A stretch of 64,000 nt of DNA, taken from a virus. Position numbers and translations under genes: made by a program. Of the stretch, positions 28,511 to 37,416 are shown in pieces. The notes beneath the pieces were generated by a model, which searched no databases, was not told where the DNA came from, and saw only the letters and a list, made by a program, of their open reading frames with translations. Positions within the stretch are counted from its first letter, which is position 1. Every line of letters begins with the position of its first letter. Where the stretch lies: the IMG/VR virus record IMGVR_UViG_3300030117_005706, positions 1 to 64,000 of that record, one strand, 5' to 3'.

Positions 28511-29612
28511 CCGTCGTCGCCTCCTTGATAGCGCCGGTCTTATCCCAGTACCGGCATTTTCCAATACACAGTCCTTTCTGCCATAAGGATTTACACGTTT
28601 GTGGATAGTCCTTACCGACGATTGTGCTCACTTGGTATCGCGTTACACCCAAGTCTTGGTCAGCCCATTGCAGGCTCATCAGGAACTCGACAATTTCTTC
28701 GGCGTGTCCTTGTAGTTGGTCAGGTGAAAAGCGATGCACTGGGAAGAAGTTTCTCTTTCGTGCAGCCAAATACTTCACCAGTTGAACACGGGCGTCATGA
28801 CTTGGGTTTCCTCCCACTTGGCAGGCTGCCTGATTCAGACAAGGCAAGATGATAACGTCGTTCATACGAACAGTCGCTACATCCAATGGCTTGGCATTAG
28901 GGTCGAATACTTGGAGTGATTCAGTCACCTTTCTGACCTTCAACTCAATACCTTTCTCCCCATAGGAGATGGTGCCGTGAGACGGTTCCATGGCCTTCTG
29001 TAAGATGTGGTGATACCCGCCCTCCAAATCTTCGGTGGTCAATGGTATGCTCCAGTACCCACGCTTAGCGTTGTATGAGTTCGGTATTCTGATTAAGCCA
29101 CTTGTGTCAAATGGCACAGCAGGGTCACAACAATACAAGTCAAATCGCTTTACCCAGTCGTTGACCAACTGCATACCTGATTCTCGCAAGGCGGACAGTT
29201 GCCCACCAGTGCTTGGCATGTGGCGGTTGGCTAAGTGAACCCACACGTGATAGCCTCCACCGCTAAACCACACGGCGTGTGATATGTTTTCCTCAATCAG
29301 AAACCGATGCAGTCGTAGTGTTTGCTCAAGGGGTATGTGTGGCTGAACCTCAGCCCCCTTGTCCTTGAAGTTCTTCGGGTCGAAGTCGAGAACGAAGTGT
29401 CGAACGATTGGTGTCTGTAAGTCGACACGCCGATGGTGTGGGGCTTGTGTACCCCGATAGCCATAGACTGTCATGTATGCGTTCGACACGCCATTCTTAC
29501 CACGCCAGTATCGTTCAAACGAACCCTTACTGTCGACCAACTTACGATAGCCCCGACCTTGTTCTGTGCTTAGTTCAAGTACCTCTCTTGGAAAGTCGAA
29601 GTGTATTTTCAT
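28503..29612 (-). CDS. archaeo-eukaryotic primase: PriS-type catalytic domain fused to PriL Fe-S domain
   Basis: A 369-residue fusion. Residues 1-240 carry the archaeo-eukaryotic primase core: LDFD (75-78), SGGGYH (117-122) and FDTSGLIRIPNS (third motif). Residues 250-356 match the C-terminal domain of the large primase subunit: LPCLNQAAC, SHDARVQLVKYL, TRYQV, then three further cysteines. Cysteines near 258, 340, 349 and 353 fit the 4Fe-4S ligands. In archaea these domains belong to two separate proteins that together start primers. Here they are one chain, presumably making the virus independent of the host primase. PolB and clamp-loader genes lie nearby. Confidence 0.88.
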   Translation of the reverse strand: MKIHFDFPREVLELSTEQGRGYRKLVDSKGSFERYWRGKNGVSNAYMTVYGYRGTQAPHHRRVDLQTPIVRHFVLDFDPKNFKDKGAEVQPHIPLEQTLRLHRFLIEENISHAVWFSGGGYHVWVHLANRHMPSTGGQLSALRESGMQLVNDWVKRFDLYCCDPAVPFDTSGLIRIPNSYNAKRGYWSIPLTTEDLEGGYHHILQKAMEPSHGTISYGEKGIELKVRKVTESLQVFDPNAKPLDVATVRMNDVIILPCLNQAACQVGGNPSHDARVQLVKYLAARKRNFFPVHRFSPDQLQGHAEEIVEFLMSLQWADQDLGVTRYQVSTIVGKDYPQTCKSLWQKGLCIGKCRYWDKTGAIKEATTDA

Positions 29613-29869
29613 ACCGTTCCTCTCCTCTTCTTCATGTACATGTAAATGTCCCTCATTGCATCGTGCATGTCCGCAGGGTCGATAAGTACACGGTTGTTGA
29701 GACTGACCAATGCTATCGCTGGAAAGCGTTCGCCGTTGATGACCATCTCATCCTGAGTCATGATGGTCATGACCTTCTCTTGCATCGCAAAAGCGACTGA
29801 GCACTCCACGCCAAATACAGCCGATACCCAATACTCAACACAGCGTTTGACTGATTCAGCCGCTTGCAT
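29609..29869 (-). CDS. hypothetical small protein
   Basis: An 86-residue protein from ATG 29869 with GGAGGCAAGAGA upstream; the longer frame overlaps the Cas4-like gene and is rejected. It has a helical N-terminus, a central MTIMTQDEMVINGERFPAI strand pair, and ends in a basic KKRRGTV. It overlaps the primase gene by 4 bases and so is translated together with it. No family recognised. Confidence 0.55.
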   Translation of the reverse strand: MQAAESVKRCVEYWVSAVFGVECSVAFAMQEKVMTIMTQDEMVINGERFPAIALVSLNNRVLIDPADMHDAMRDIYMYMKKRRGTV

Positions 29870-30812
29870 TCTCTTGCCTCCGAATGCGTGGCTTAGGTCT
29901 TCTCCAATAAATGTCTCCACCCTCTTGCCATGCTGGACATTCAGTTACGAATTCACACCATGCACACTTGCCTTCACTTGGCTGTGGCACGAAGTTGTTC
30001 GTTAGATATGCTTCAACAAGATTGCGAAGATGTTTCTTGAGTGTGCCGTTGATGTATCGTTTGTTGATTTTCTCATAGGCCACGTGGTTCTCGCTTCTTG
30101 GCACTCCTTCACGCTGCCCGTATGGATAAAACCAACCCCAGTGTGACACATCCTTCAATGGGTGGTCAGCCTTGTGGAGCAGGTCGGTATAGAAAGCCAT
30201 CTCAGTCCGCATCGAGCGAACCTTGAAGTCTGTCCCGACCCACTTACCGGTCTTCAATTCCATGAGTGTATACGTCCCATCCTCGTTCTCATAGCCTCGG
30301 TCGATACTCCCAGCGAAGTGAATCGGCACAGTCACCGTCTCACCATCAAACTCAAAATCAATCTCCTCAAAGGCGTGAACCTCCAACTCATTGATGACAG
30401 GTAAGAACCTGTCAGGGTCCTGTTCAAGTCGAATCAAGTCCCATTCGATGCGCTGACGAATGATGGGTTCCTCACCCAGCGTGTACGGTTTATCCGGTTG
30501 AGGGACGCAGTCAAGGAGCATCTGTAGTGCCTCTTCCCTGTGACCCTTCTTGAGAGCCTCGTACGCTTTACGATACACTGGTCGAGCCAGTACATAGAAC
30601 TCCTCAACAGCATTGTGAACATTTGTACCACGCAACATGTCATCCGTCTCAGGACTCTTACGACCGTCGATGCGCTTGTACTCATACTGCTTCTGACAGA
30701 ATGTAAAATCAGACGTGAGGCTTGATTTGGTAACACGAAGATATTTGTCGTGCCCTACGCGCCACTTGTAGGTGGACTTACCGTATGCTTCCCAATTGCG
30801 CTCCGACATCAA
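29856..30812 (-). CDS. Cas4-like PD-(D/E)XK nuclease with Fe-S cluster
   Basis: A 318-residue protein. The RecB/Cas4 nuclease core shows LTSDFTFCQKQY (C39), RGTNVHNAVE, D171 in GSIDRGY, and the E185-L-K187 pair of MELKTGKW. C283, C286 and C292 (CAWC....C) together with C39 are the likely ligands of an Fe-S cluster. Cas4-family enzymes trim DNA ends. No cas1, cas2 or CRISPR array is present, so a role in viral DNA recombination, replication or packaging is more likely than CRISPR adaptation. MM at the start leaves two possible ATGs. Confidence 0.85.
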   Translation of the reverse strand: MMSERNWEAYGKSTYKWRVGHDKYLRVTKSSLTSDFTFCQKQYEYKRIDGRKSPETDDMLRGTNVHNAVEEFYVLARPVYRKAYEALKKGHREEALQMLLDCVPQPDKPYTLGEEPIIRQRIEWDLIRLEQDPDRFLPVINELEVHAFEEIDFEFDGETVTVPIHFAGSIDRGYENEDGTYTLMELKTGKWVGTDFKVRSMRTEMAFYTDLLHKADHPLKDVSHWGWFYPYGQREGVPRSENHVAYEKINKRYINGTLKKHLRNLVEAYLTNNFVPQPSEGKCAWCEFVTECPAWQEGGDIYWRRPKPRIRRQENASG

Positions 30813-30813
30813 A

Positions 30814-31341
30814 TCACTGCGGTTGCATCATTTGCGCTGCGATATAAACATATTCGCTGATGAGTTCGGCTCCTTCTTTTGGGTTATCCGCCTTTGATAG
30901 AAGCGTGTCTTCGATTTTCTTCTGTAGCATAATCATCTGAACTGATAGGCTCGTAAGTCCTGTAAGCAACCCCTTCTGTGGAGAAGTCTTGTCAAGTGGG
31001 ACTACTACTGGAGGTTTGTACGTCTTGTATGGCTTGCCTTTGGCTATCATTTTTCTCACCTTTTTTTGTTCCAATCGATGCATGCGCTTCTTCTGTTTGG
31101 CCTCAGCGGACAATTTGTACATACTCCTTCTCTTATTACCAGTTCGCTCTAAGACCCCTTCTCTAACTAGCGTAACCAGTGCATTTGTCACCAACTGCTT
31201 GTTGTCCTTTGTTCCCTTAAACAGCGAATTGTTCTTTACTATATTGTAAAGAGCCACACGAGTAAATATCGTGTCTGCTCCGAACTGGTTCGCTATTACT
31301 GCTTTTCGTGCTTCTTTCTTGCTTGTTTTTTTGGCTACCAT
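30814..31341 (-). CDS. basic winged-helix-like protein
   Basis: A 175-residue protein from ATG 31341 (AGGTGAG upstream; the GTG at 31350 overlaps that signal). The N-terminus is Lys-rich. Residues about 35-75 have a helix-turn-helix-like pattern ending LVREGVLERTGNKRRSMY, typical of a winged helix. A Lys-rich linker (about 80-120) and a C-terminal helical domain follow. Possibly a chromatin- or promoter-binding regulator of the replication genes. It starts a short sub-operon downstream of an AT-rich gap behind polB. Confidence 0.6.
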   Translation of the reverse strand: MVAKKTSKKEARKAVIANQFGADTIFTRVALYNIVKNNSLFKGTKDNKQLVTNALVTLVREGVLERTGNKRRSMYKLSAEAKQKKRMHRLEQKKVRKMIAKGKPYKTYKPPVVVPLDKTSPQKGLLTGLTSLSVQMIMLQKKIEDTLLSKADNPKEGAELISEYVYIAAQMMQPQ

Positions 31342-31350
31342 TTTTCTCAC

Positions 31351-31386
31351 CTTTTTTTCGGACTACATCCTATTATATTAAATGAA
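31351..31386 (-). promoter_or_regulatory. putative AT-rich promoter
   Basis: The 36-base gap between polB and the basic winged-helix gene reads on the minus strand as an AT-rich run including TTTAATATAATAGG, a possible archaeal TATA element placed about 30 bases before the start codon. This would allow transcription of the Cas4, primase and nuclease genes separately from polB. It differs from the four CTATTTAAAG promoter copies elsewhere, so support is limited. Confidence 0.35.
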
Positions 31387-33777
31387 TCACCAATAAGACT
31401 TAGGCTTTGCTTTACCCGAAGCGTAATCTATATTCCACTCCAGTGCCTTGTATATAGGCTCAATCTTTTTGGTTATCAATTTCAATACCATAGTATCATA
31501 GTCGAGTATAAATTCATCGAGTTCACTCTCTTCATGAAATGATACGATGTCTGTTTTAGGCAGGCCGTCAGGTACGTCTTTTACATATACCCACTTGGCA
31601 CTGTCGCCTTCGTCAAATCTTGACCCGTTATATCGCTCGGCCAAGTGAGCGTTGTAATATCTTGCACCCTTTACACCCGGTACTCCGACACTCGGAGCAT
31701 AGTTGTTCAAGGGCTTTTGAATACGTGTTACACCACATAAATCTTTTAGTGGTATCTCACCATTTTGAATGCGTTTTGCCAGTGGGCGGACTAATGAAGT
31801 TGCATCATTCTCCGTCCCACCATTACAGACAATAGTGAGTAAGTCTCGCTCCAAAGTTCTCGACACTGGGGCGAGCGTTGATATTTTACCGAATCGTGCT
31901 GACTTGGATTTACCCTCATCCTCAGGAGGCCAAGAGCATATACCGTAGTACAGGTTCTTGCCTGCTACAATCCAATACGGCATGTATGCCTCAAATTCAA
32001 CGAACAAATGACTGGCATCGAGTTGTCGCTGTACCTCGTCGGTCAAGTGTTTGGCGAGAGCCTCAGCCTCGTCAAATGGAATCTGAACAAATGCGGAGTC
32101 GGTGTGACCATACAAGGCTGAATAGCCTTGAGCCTCAGACTCCTCCATCAAGAACCGAATAGACTCTCGACCTCTTGATGTGATAGCGCTTGCGATGGCA
32201 GGTGCTGCCCAACCCCAGTGGGTACTGGCACACATACCGTATAGTGACGCCATGACGCGCTTTACTGCGAGTTGCATGGTGTTCCACCCTGAGCGTTCTG
32301 ACTTGGTCTCAGCAGCACGCATGTTCTTCTTGTAGGCATCACGTACCTCAAACAACTCCTCGACGATTGTGGGCAGCAGTCCGCGCTTTGACTGGTCCCA
32401 GCACGTACCGTCCTTGAGTTCCTTGATGTTCTCCTCACCACGTCGTGCGTTGTCGACTTGCGTCTCCCACGACAGGTTATCACTCAGGATAATTGAGGGG
32501 TACAGCCCCTTGTAGTCAACACAGGCAACTCCCTTGTATCGACCCGGCTTGGGTGGAGGGATAAACGCCCCTTCGTAGTCCACCTTCTCAGCACCCGACG
32601 ATGTCGGGGCTTTGTTGCCAGTGCGACGACTAAGCAGGCCACGTGCGAACCGTGTGACGTTGTGACACGATTCAAACATGACACCACAGAAACGCTGTAG
32701 TGCTAAGTAAAAGTTGAGAATGTGGTTGTCCTCGTCGATACGCTTGAGCAAGAGAACGTCTTGCATACAGTAGTCGACGTATTCGTCGAATCGTTCGTAC
32801 CATCCTGTGAACACGTCCATATCGAACTTGTTGGCATAGCCTAACTCCTCAGCAATGGTCGCCAACTTGAGGTTCGATAACTGCGGTCGACCACTGTCTT
32901 TCCATACACGCTCAAAGCCTGTGCCACTCTTGAGAGGAGCAGCAGTGTCGAAGCACAGACGCCCTGCTACGGGTTGGTCTGTGTAGTCGTAGCCACCACG
33001 CTTGTCTTTGCGTGGACGCAACACCCGACCCAGTGGACTGAGCCGTCGATAGGCGTCCCTGCCAAGCAACTTCTTCTGAGTCAATCGACCCACCATGTGT
33101 GGCAGGTCAGCCCACATCAGTGCGTGAGCAACGAAGACGTCAGGATTAGCCTCCTCAAGATGGTCGAGGAAGCGAGTATAGATTGCACGCTCGGAGTTAC
33201 AAATCACTCGTCTGTATGAAAAGTCGGCGGTAGTGCCATCCTCATACTCGTGCTTTACATGACGCACCTCGTCGATGCACTCGTCGTCGCCCAACTCTCT
33301 CGCTGAGCGTTCCGACCAACAGTAGGCTACACTCTCATTGGTGTGGCTGTCTGTGAAAGCAATGACGGTAGTGAAGCCCTTGACCGGGTCCCACTCAAGG
33401 TCGAGGTGCCATACACGTGGTGTCCAGTCAGGCATCTCACTGACTTCGTCAATGAGGTATCTGTCGGGCAACCGTAGGTCAGCCTCCCATGTCTCAATCT
33501 CACGACGCACGCCGTGCAAGTCGTTGGGTCGCATCACGTTGACACGAATCAAGTCCTCACCATACAGACCAGTAGCCTTCGTAGAACGGTCGATGGTCAG
33601 CCCATAGTACCGTTCACTCAGCCGAGTCAAAAGGCGGGGAGGGGTGTCGGCTCTTACCCATGTGTAGGGTTGGAAGTCCGTCACCGTCTCTTCAATCAGT
33701 TCACCTTCGGGTGAGCGCCATCGCTTGTACAGCGCAGCCATGCCCTCAGGGTCAGGATAGTATTGTTCGATAATCAT
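31387..33777 (-). CDS. polB: family B DNA polymerase
   Basis: A 796-residue replicative polymerase. Proofreading exonuclease motifs: DLEWD (125-129), HALMWADLPHM (Exo II; Asp kept, usual Asn replaced by His) and YCMQD (336-340). Polymerase motifs: DYKGLYPSI (motif A, 421-429), KRVMASLYG (motif B, 506-514) and YGHTDS (motif C, 556-561). Length is normal for archaeal and viral PolB. It lies in one strand-run with the clamp loader, clamp, primase and helicase-like genes, forming a near-complete viral replisome. The gene overlaps the small upstream gene by 4 bases. Confidence 0.96.
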   Translation of the reverse strand: MIIEQYYPDPEGMAALYKRWRSPEGELIEETVTDFQPYTWVRADTPPRLLTRLSERYYGLTIDRSTKATGLYGEDLIRVNVMRPNDLHGVRREIETWEADLRLPDRYLIDEVSEMPDWTPRVWHLDLEWDPVKGFTTVIAFTDSHTNESVAYCWSERSARELGDDECIDEVRHVKHEYEDGTTADFSYRRVICNSERAIYTRFLDHLEEANPDVFVAHALMWADLPHMVGRLTQKKLLGRDAYRRLSPLGRVLRPRKDKRGGYDYTDQPVAGRLCFDTAAPLKSGTGFERVWKDSGRPQLSNLKLATIAEELGYANKFDMDVFTGWYERFDEYVDYCMQDVLLLKRIDEDNHILNFYLALQRFCGVMFESCHNVTRFARGLLSRRTGNKAPTSSGAEKVDYEGAFIPPPKPGRYKGVACVDYKGLYPSIILSDNLSWETQVDNARRGEENIKELKDGTCWDQSKRGLLPTIVEELFEVRDAYKKNMRAAETKSERSGWNTMQLAVKRVMASLYGMCASTHWGWAAPAIASAITSRGRESIRFLMEESEAQGYSALYGHTDSAFVQIPFDEAEALAKHLTDEVQRQLDASHLFVEFEAYMPYWIVAGKNLYYGICSWPPEDEGKSKSARFGKISTLAPVSRTLERDLLTIVCNGGTENDATSLVRPLAKRIQNGEIPLKDLCGVTRIQKPLNNYAPSVGVPGVKGARYYNAHLAERYNGSRFDEGDSAKWVYVKDVPDGLPKTDIVSFHEESELDEFILDYDTMVLKLITKKIEPIYKALEWNIDYASGKAKPKSYW

Positions 33778-34022
33778 TCATCTTCACCCATGCAAAGCAC
33801 ATCGGTGTTGACTGATTTGTATCGGCGTATCAACTCTTTCAAGTGTCTCCGTGAAGTTCGTCGGTTGAAGTATTGCCCGTGTCCACGTAGGTAAAACCGT
33901 ACACTGATGACTCGGTTGTCGTCCAACTCGTCAGGTATGACAATCCACTGTATGGATGCCACTTCTTTCAAGTCGATAATCAGACTATTTGCTGATGCAT
34001 ATTGTTTTTGTATTTCATTCAT
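33774..34022 (-). CDS. hypothetical small protein before polB
   Basis: An 82-residue protein from ATG 34022 with GGAGAGAGAAAA upstream; longer frames run into other genes. The sequence is mixed alpha/beta with a basic segment YFNRRTSRRHLKELIRRYK and an acidic end GEDE encoded by the polB Shine-Dalgarno region. Its stop overlaps polB's start, so the two are translated together. Possibly a polymerase accessory protein. Function unknown. Confidence 0.55.
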   Translation of the reverse strand: MNEIQKQYASANSLIIDLKEVASIQWIVIPDELDDNRVISVRFYLRGHGQYFNRRTSRRHLKELIRRYKSVNTDVLCMGEDE

Positions 34023-34137
34023 TTTTCTCTCTCCTTTGTTCTTCTCTTCTGAGCCTTGCACATGTAGCACATCGCTTGCAGTGCTTCCAATACCTCGTGA
34101 TTGGTCGCTTGTTGCAGTCAATGCACATTTGCGTCAT
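34015..34137 (-). CDS. zinc-ribbon microprotein
   Basis: A 40-residue frame with CIDC near the start and CKRCATC later, giving a four- or five-Cys zinc site, and a very basic end (RLRREEQRREKNE). It fits exactly between neighbours, its TGA overlapping the next ATG and its ATG overlapping the previous gene's end by 20 bases. The Shine-Dalgarno sequence is weaker than usual here. It resembles the several other CxxC microproteins of this genome. Confidence 0.5.
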   Translation of the reverse strand: MTQMCIDCNKRPITRYWKHCKRCATCARLRREEQRREKNE

Positions 34138-34258
34138 GTGTGTACCTACTCCCGCAACTTTGACAAACCCACGTTTCAACGGCCTTCGATTCTTTGACTA
34201 TCCAAAAGTCGCCAAAGGTATCGCACATCTTACATTCATGACCTGTGATGAGTGTCAT
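34118..34258 (-). CDS. zinc-ribbon microprotein
   Basis: A 46-residue protein from ATG 34258 with GAGGAAGAGGA upstream. CKMC near residue 10 and CQSCG near residue 33 make a compact zinc ribbon, and the sequence ends in a His-containing tail. The GAGGAATGA that serves as its ribosome-binding context also encodes the Glu-rich end of the preceding gene. Function unknown; nucleic-acid binding is possible. Confidence 0.55.
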   Translation of the reverse strand: MTLITGHECKMCDTFGDFWIVKESKAVETWVCQSCGSRYTHDANVH

Positions 34259-34362
34259 TCCTCTTCCTCCTTCTTCCACAGTTCGGAGCATCGAGGTCCC
34301 GCACAAAAGCGGAAGCCTCGTCGAGCCGGTAGTGTGCACTTACGCTTGGAACATTTTCTCAT
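34255..34362 (-). CDS. cysteine-rich basic microprotein
   Basis: A 35-residue frame, starting inside the last codons of the sliding-clamp-like gene (GACGAATGAG), with GAGGTG upstream. Four cysteines (CSKRKC, then FCAGPRC) sit in a strongly basic context, and the end KKEEEE is encoded by the next gene's Shine-Dalgarno sequence. It fills the space between two genes exactly, which supports translation. A nucleic-acid-binding zinc knuckle is possible. Confidence 0.45.
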   Translation of the reverse strand: MRKCSKRKCTLPARRGFRFCAGPRCSELWKKEEEE

Positions 34363-35117
34363 TCGTCCACCTCTTGGTCAAACACAATGAGTAGAAAGTC
34401 ACCATTGCCTCCTCGTATGACGAGGGGTGCGTTCTCACCCATGTGAATCGAAACGTTCTGATTCGGCACCGTGCCCAACAGGTCAGGCAGCCAGTGGGCG
34501 AAGTGCGATACATACGACTCCTTGTCGCCTGACACTTGCTCAGCCTCAGCGTTAACGAACATCTTGCCCTTGCTGGACTTGGACGCCATGACCGTGAAGT
34601 CACTGTCCTTCGGTCGCAACTCGGCCTTACAGGTAAACAGATTACCTATCACCTTCGTTGCCTTCGCCAGTGGGTACAGGTCAGACCCGTCGACCACAGC
34701 CTCGGCAGGCAGGGGTGCGTTCCCAAAGGATGTCCACATGCTCTCCTCGCTTTTCTTGACTATCTTTTCAATCAGGCTGACGTCACTGTCCGATGCAATG
34801 TATGTGCTGGTCGGCAACTCAAGGTTGCTGTTGCCACCCTTGACGTGCAAGGGTCGACCTCGACCTCGTTGGTTGACTGTGACGTCGGCTGATGTCACCG
34901 ACTTGAGGAAGGCCAAGAGGCGAGCGACATCGCTCACGTATATGTGGCCCTCATCATCACTGGTGCAAGGCATACCCTTTCGCAAGTAGTGCGTCAATTG
35001 ACCCACGGCAGCGATGATAGTGCCCGACGATACCCGAAGCACGAGGTCGTCGACACCCTTAGCAAAAGTGTCAACGAAGCCAATCAGTGCTTTTCTGTCC
35101 GCTTCAAAGGTAGGCAT
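34359..35117 (-). CDS. probable sliding clamp (PCNA-like)
   Basis: A 252-residue protein, close to the usual 245-260 for PCNA. I chose ATG 35117 since the longer frame overlaps the upstream gene. The sequence has two halves of alternating strands and short helices, with a linker region near 110-130. The C-terminal IRGGNGDFLLIVFDQE resembles the last clamp strands, although the consensus signatures are weak. The call rests on length, fold-like pattern and position directly after the clamp loader, SSB-like and RecA-like genes. Magroviruses are known to carry a clamp. A different DNA-binding protein remains possible. Confidence 0.5.
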   Translation of the reverse strand: MPTFEADRKALIGFVDTFAKGVDDLVLRVSSGTIIAAVGQLTHYLRKGMPCTSDDEGHIYVSDVARLLAFLKSVTSADVTVNQRGRGRPLHVKGGNSNLELPTSTYIASDSDVSLIEKIVKKSEESMWTSFGNAPLPAEAVVDGSDLYPLAKATKVIGNLFTCKAELRPKDSDFTVMASKSSKGKMFVNAEAEQVSGDKESYVSHFAHWLPDLLGTVPNQNVSIHMGENAPLVIRGGNGDFLLIVFDQEVDE

Positions 35118-35122
35118 ACGCC

Positions 35123-36154
35123 TCACAGGGTCCTGTCTCGTAGTTCCGGCAAGCCGTACCACTCAGCGTTCTGCCCCTTCTTCGTCACGAAGAACGTGCG
35201 TTCCTGACCCTGCAAGTTCGGGTTGGTCTTGACCTTGACGAACTCAGCGGAGTAGCGAGTCTCACCCGTCTCCTTACCGTCTTCGTCACGAACCTTGGTG
35301 TCCTTGCACCATAGAATCTGTGTGAGGTCGTTGTTGGCCTGCTTCTCCCATACGAACTTCCAACCGTCATGGCTGTACTCATCGTCGGCTGACTTGATGT
35401 GCGTCTCCCAATAGACGTCCACGCCAAGCATGTTCATCTGTCGGCACAACGCAGTCAGTTGCTTGAATCGGGTCGAACGGATGTTCCAGTTCCAACCAAT
35501 CTCCTTGTTGAGTTTGGAGGCGGCTGCTTCAATCGCATCCTTTGCATCCATTTCAAGGTCGTAAATCTTCATGTTGTTGATACACACTTGGTCGAACTGG
35601 TCAACCGCAGTGACAAGGAACGCCTTCAATCGAGGCTTGTCCCACTCAGGGTCACGCTGGTTGCGAGCATACTCCAGTGCGAACTTACAGATGTCCATCA
35701 CACGCTGGTGTGTCTTCTGATAGTCGAACGCTGTTCGGTTGCCGACCTGTGTCGACCATGGGTTCCAAAGACGGAAGCGGTCGTCGTCAGGGTAATGCGT
35801 CTCTTTGCAATCGAGAGCACCACTGTCAAAGTCCATACACCACATCATCTCATTGTCCTCAGCATAGTGTGCAAAGGCATCCATGATGGCACCAGTCTTG
35901 CCTCGACCACTGTGACCTCCAATGCCACAGAAGATGGTCGACGGCTTGAACTTCGACTGAACCGTCTGTTGGTCGAACTCGTTCATCAGTTCGGGGTAGT
36001 TCGTCGTAGCACCACTCTTCGGAGCAGGTGCTTCCTCCTTCTTGGCAACTGGCTCAACTGGCTCAGATTGCACGGGGGGTTCGGTCTTCTTCTCTTCTTT
36101 GTTTTCTTCAACAGCCTTGTTCAGTGCTGCCTTCAATGCGTCTAATCCACTCAT
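35123..36154 (-). CDS. Sak4/RadA-like P-loop ATPase (recombination)
   Basis: A 343-residue protein. An N-terminal low-complexity region (residues 1-55, rich in Glu, Lys, Pro) precedes a RecA-like core with Walker A GHSGRGKT (80-87), MDFDSGAL and a Walker B-type strand AFLVTAVDQFDQ. VDVYWETHIK follows, in place of the usual sensor strand. Phage proteins with this layout (Sak4-like, AAA_24-type) promote single-strand annealing or strand exchange in replication-linked recombination. The long disordered N-terminus may bind partners. It lies between the SSB-like and clamp-like genes. RadA itself is longer and has an N-terminal HhH domain, which is absent here. Confidence 0.75.
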   Translation of the reverse strand: MSGLDALKAALNKAVEENKEEKKTEPPVQSEPVEPVAKKEEAPAPKSGATTNYPELMNEFDQQTVQSKFKPSTIFCGIGGHSGRGKTGAIMDAFAHYAEDNEMMWCMDFDSGALDCKETHYPDDDRFRLWNPWSTQVGNRTAFDYQKTHQRVMDICKFALEYARNQRDPEWDKPRLKAFLVTAVDQFDQVCINNMKIYDLEMDAKDAIEAAASKLNKEIGWNWNIRSTRFKQLTALCRQMNMLGVDVYWETHIKSADDEYSHDGWKFVWEKQANNDLTQILWCKDTKVRDEDGKETGETRYSAEFVKVKTNPNLQGQERTFFVTKKGQNAEWYGLPELRDRTL

Positions 36155-36165
36155 TTTTCTTCACC

Positions 36166-37416
36166 TCAAAATTGGTCGATGTCTGTGTTTCCACCCGTTG
36201 CTCCCGGTCGTGCTGTTCGTGGAGGAACATAGATACCGTAAGCCGTGAGGCTCGGCACCATGTCATCTCGGAACATCCGTGTCTTGAGTTGCCCACAGAT
36301 GAGCACTGGTGTGCGCTCAGCATAAGGTACCCATTCACCACCCTTCTTGAACTCAAACGGATTGTTCTCGTCGTTCAGGGTGCCCGGAATCCATACGGTA
36401 ATCTCGGACAGTGGGGACTCTCGACCATACTTCGACTGAGCGCTCAGGCTTGTGATGCTCAGACGGAAGTTGCGTCCCGTTCTGTCGTACTGGTTGTCGT
36501 TCGCCTCTTTGTTGAGTCGACTGACATACCCCTTTGTGATAACTGTCGGCGAAAGGAAGCCGTCGTTGTAGGCAATCTTTCGGTCGTCGTACGCTTCAAG
36601 GAGTTCGGCCATGTCGACGTAAGTGTCGTGCTTGTCGCTGACCCAAAAGCGTGCTGCATCCGAGAAGTCCGTCATGGAACCATCGTTCTCGATGTATGTG
36701 ATTGTGTCACAGAAGTCACGGTTCGTATACACTGTGTCTCGTGTCGGGTCATTCGGAGGAATGACTTGGACTTGGCACAGTTGACCAATATCGTATTGTG
36801 CTGACATGCTGTTGCCACTCAGTGCGATACGCCACAGACGTGGGTTCTCGATGAGGCTGTTGACCTCGTTGCCGAGGAAGTGCATGTAGCGCACTTCGCT
36901 TGTTGGTGCAATCGGCTTGCCGAAGGTGGCTGTGCCCTCACGATTGTTAAGAAGGGCGACCATGGTGTTGTCAACTTCAAGTGCGAACCACGGTAGGTTG
37001 TCACCATCAACACGTTCATTGGTCGGCTCGCCGTTGACGTGCCATACTCCCTCTTTCGCCTTGATTATACCAATCATACCTTGCTCGATAGCACGGTTAC
37101 TGTCACGCTTGAAGAGGTTCACGGCCTCTTCTCGCTGTCGTCGACGTAGGTCGGTCGGGGCGTCGTTCAATCCAAGAACGTGGCCTACGAATTGAATCGT
37201 ATCACGGTTACCACCGCTGCCACTTCGTCCAAGGTTTCGTGTGTCGATGACAAACATCTCAGCCCATTCTGTCAACAGATAGGGGTCTTCACTTTGCCAG
37301 TCAGTCACACCGAACTCATCGCTGAGCCACTGCTCAAACTCCTTCGTTGCTTCTTCTTCTTCTTTTCCAGTTCTTTCTGCGTATGCTTTTATACGTTCCA
37401 TTACTTCATCATTCAT
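36166..37416 (-). CDS. putative single-stranded DNA-binding (RPA-like) protein
   Basis: A 416-residue protein. An acidic helical N-terminus (residues 1-45) is followed by beta-rich segments that could be OB folds: the strand run around FVIDTRNLG, QVQVIPP, and FRLSITSLSAQS with ITVWIPGT. The end is acidic (NTDIDQF), reminiscent of the acidic tip by which SSB proteins recruit partners. Position between clamp loader and Sak4-like genes supports the role. No zinc finger typical of some archaeal RPAs is seen. Assignment is tentative. Confidence 0.45.
   Translation of the reverse strand: MNDEVMERIKAYAERTGKEEEEATKEFEQWLSDEFGVTDWQSEDPYLLTEWAEMFVIDTRNLGRSGSGGNRDTIQFVGHVLGLNDAPTDLRRRQREEAVNLFKRDSNRAIEQGMIGIIKAKEGVWHVNGEPTNERVDGDNLPWFALEVDNTMVALLNNREGTATFGKPIAPTSEVRYMHFLGNEVNSLIENPRLWRIALSGNSMSAQYDIGQLCQVQVIPPNDPTRDTVYTNRDFCDTITYIENDGSMTDFSDAARFWVSDKHDTYVDMAELLEAYDDRKIAYNDGFLSPTVITKGYVSRLNKEANDNQYDRTGRNFRLSITSLSAQSKYGRESPLSEITVWIPGTLNDENNPFEFKKGGEWVPYAERTPVLICGQLKTRMFRDDMVPSLTAYGIYVPPRTARPGATGGNTDIDQF

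Noticed and set aside
29856-30812. CRISPR adaptation role for the Cas4-like nuclease
   Set aside because: No repeat-spacer array and no Cas1 or Cas2 gene in the window. Stand-alone Cas4-like nucleases are usual in archaeal viruses.
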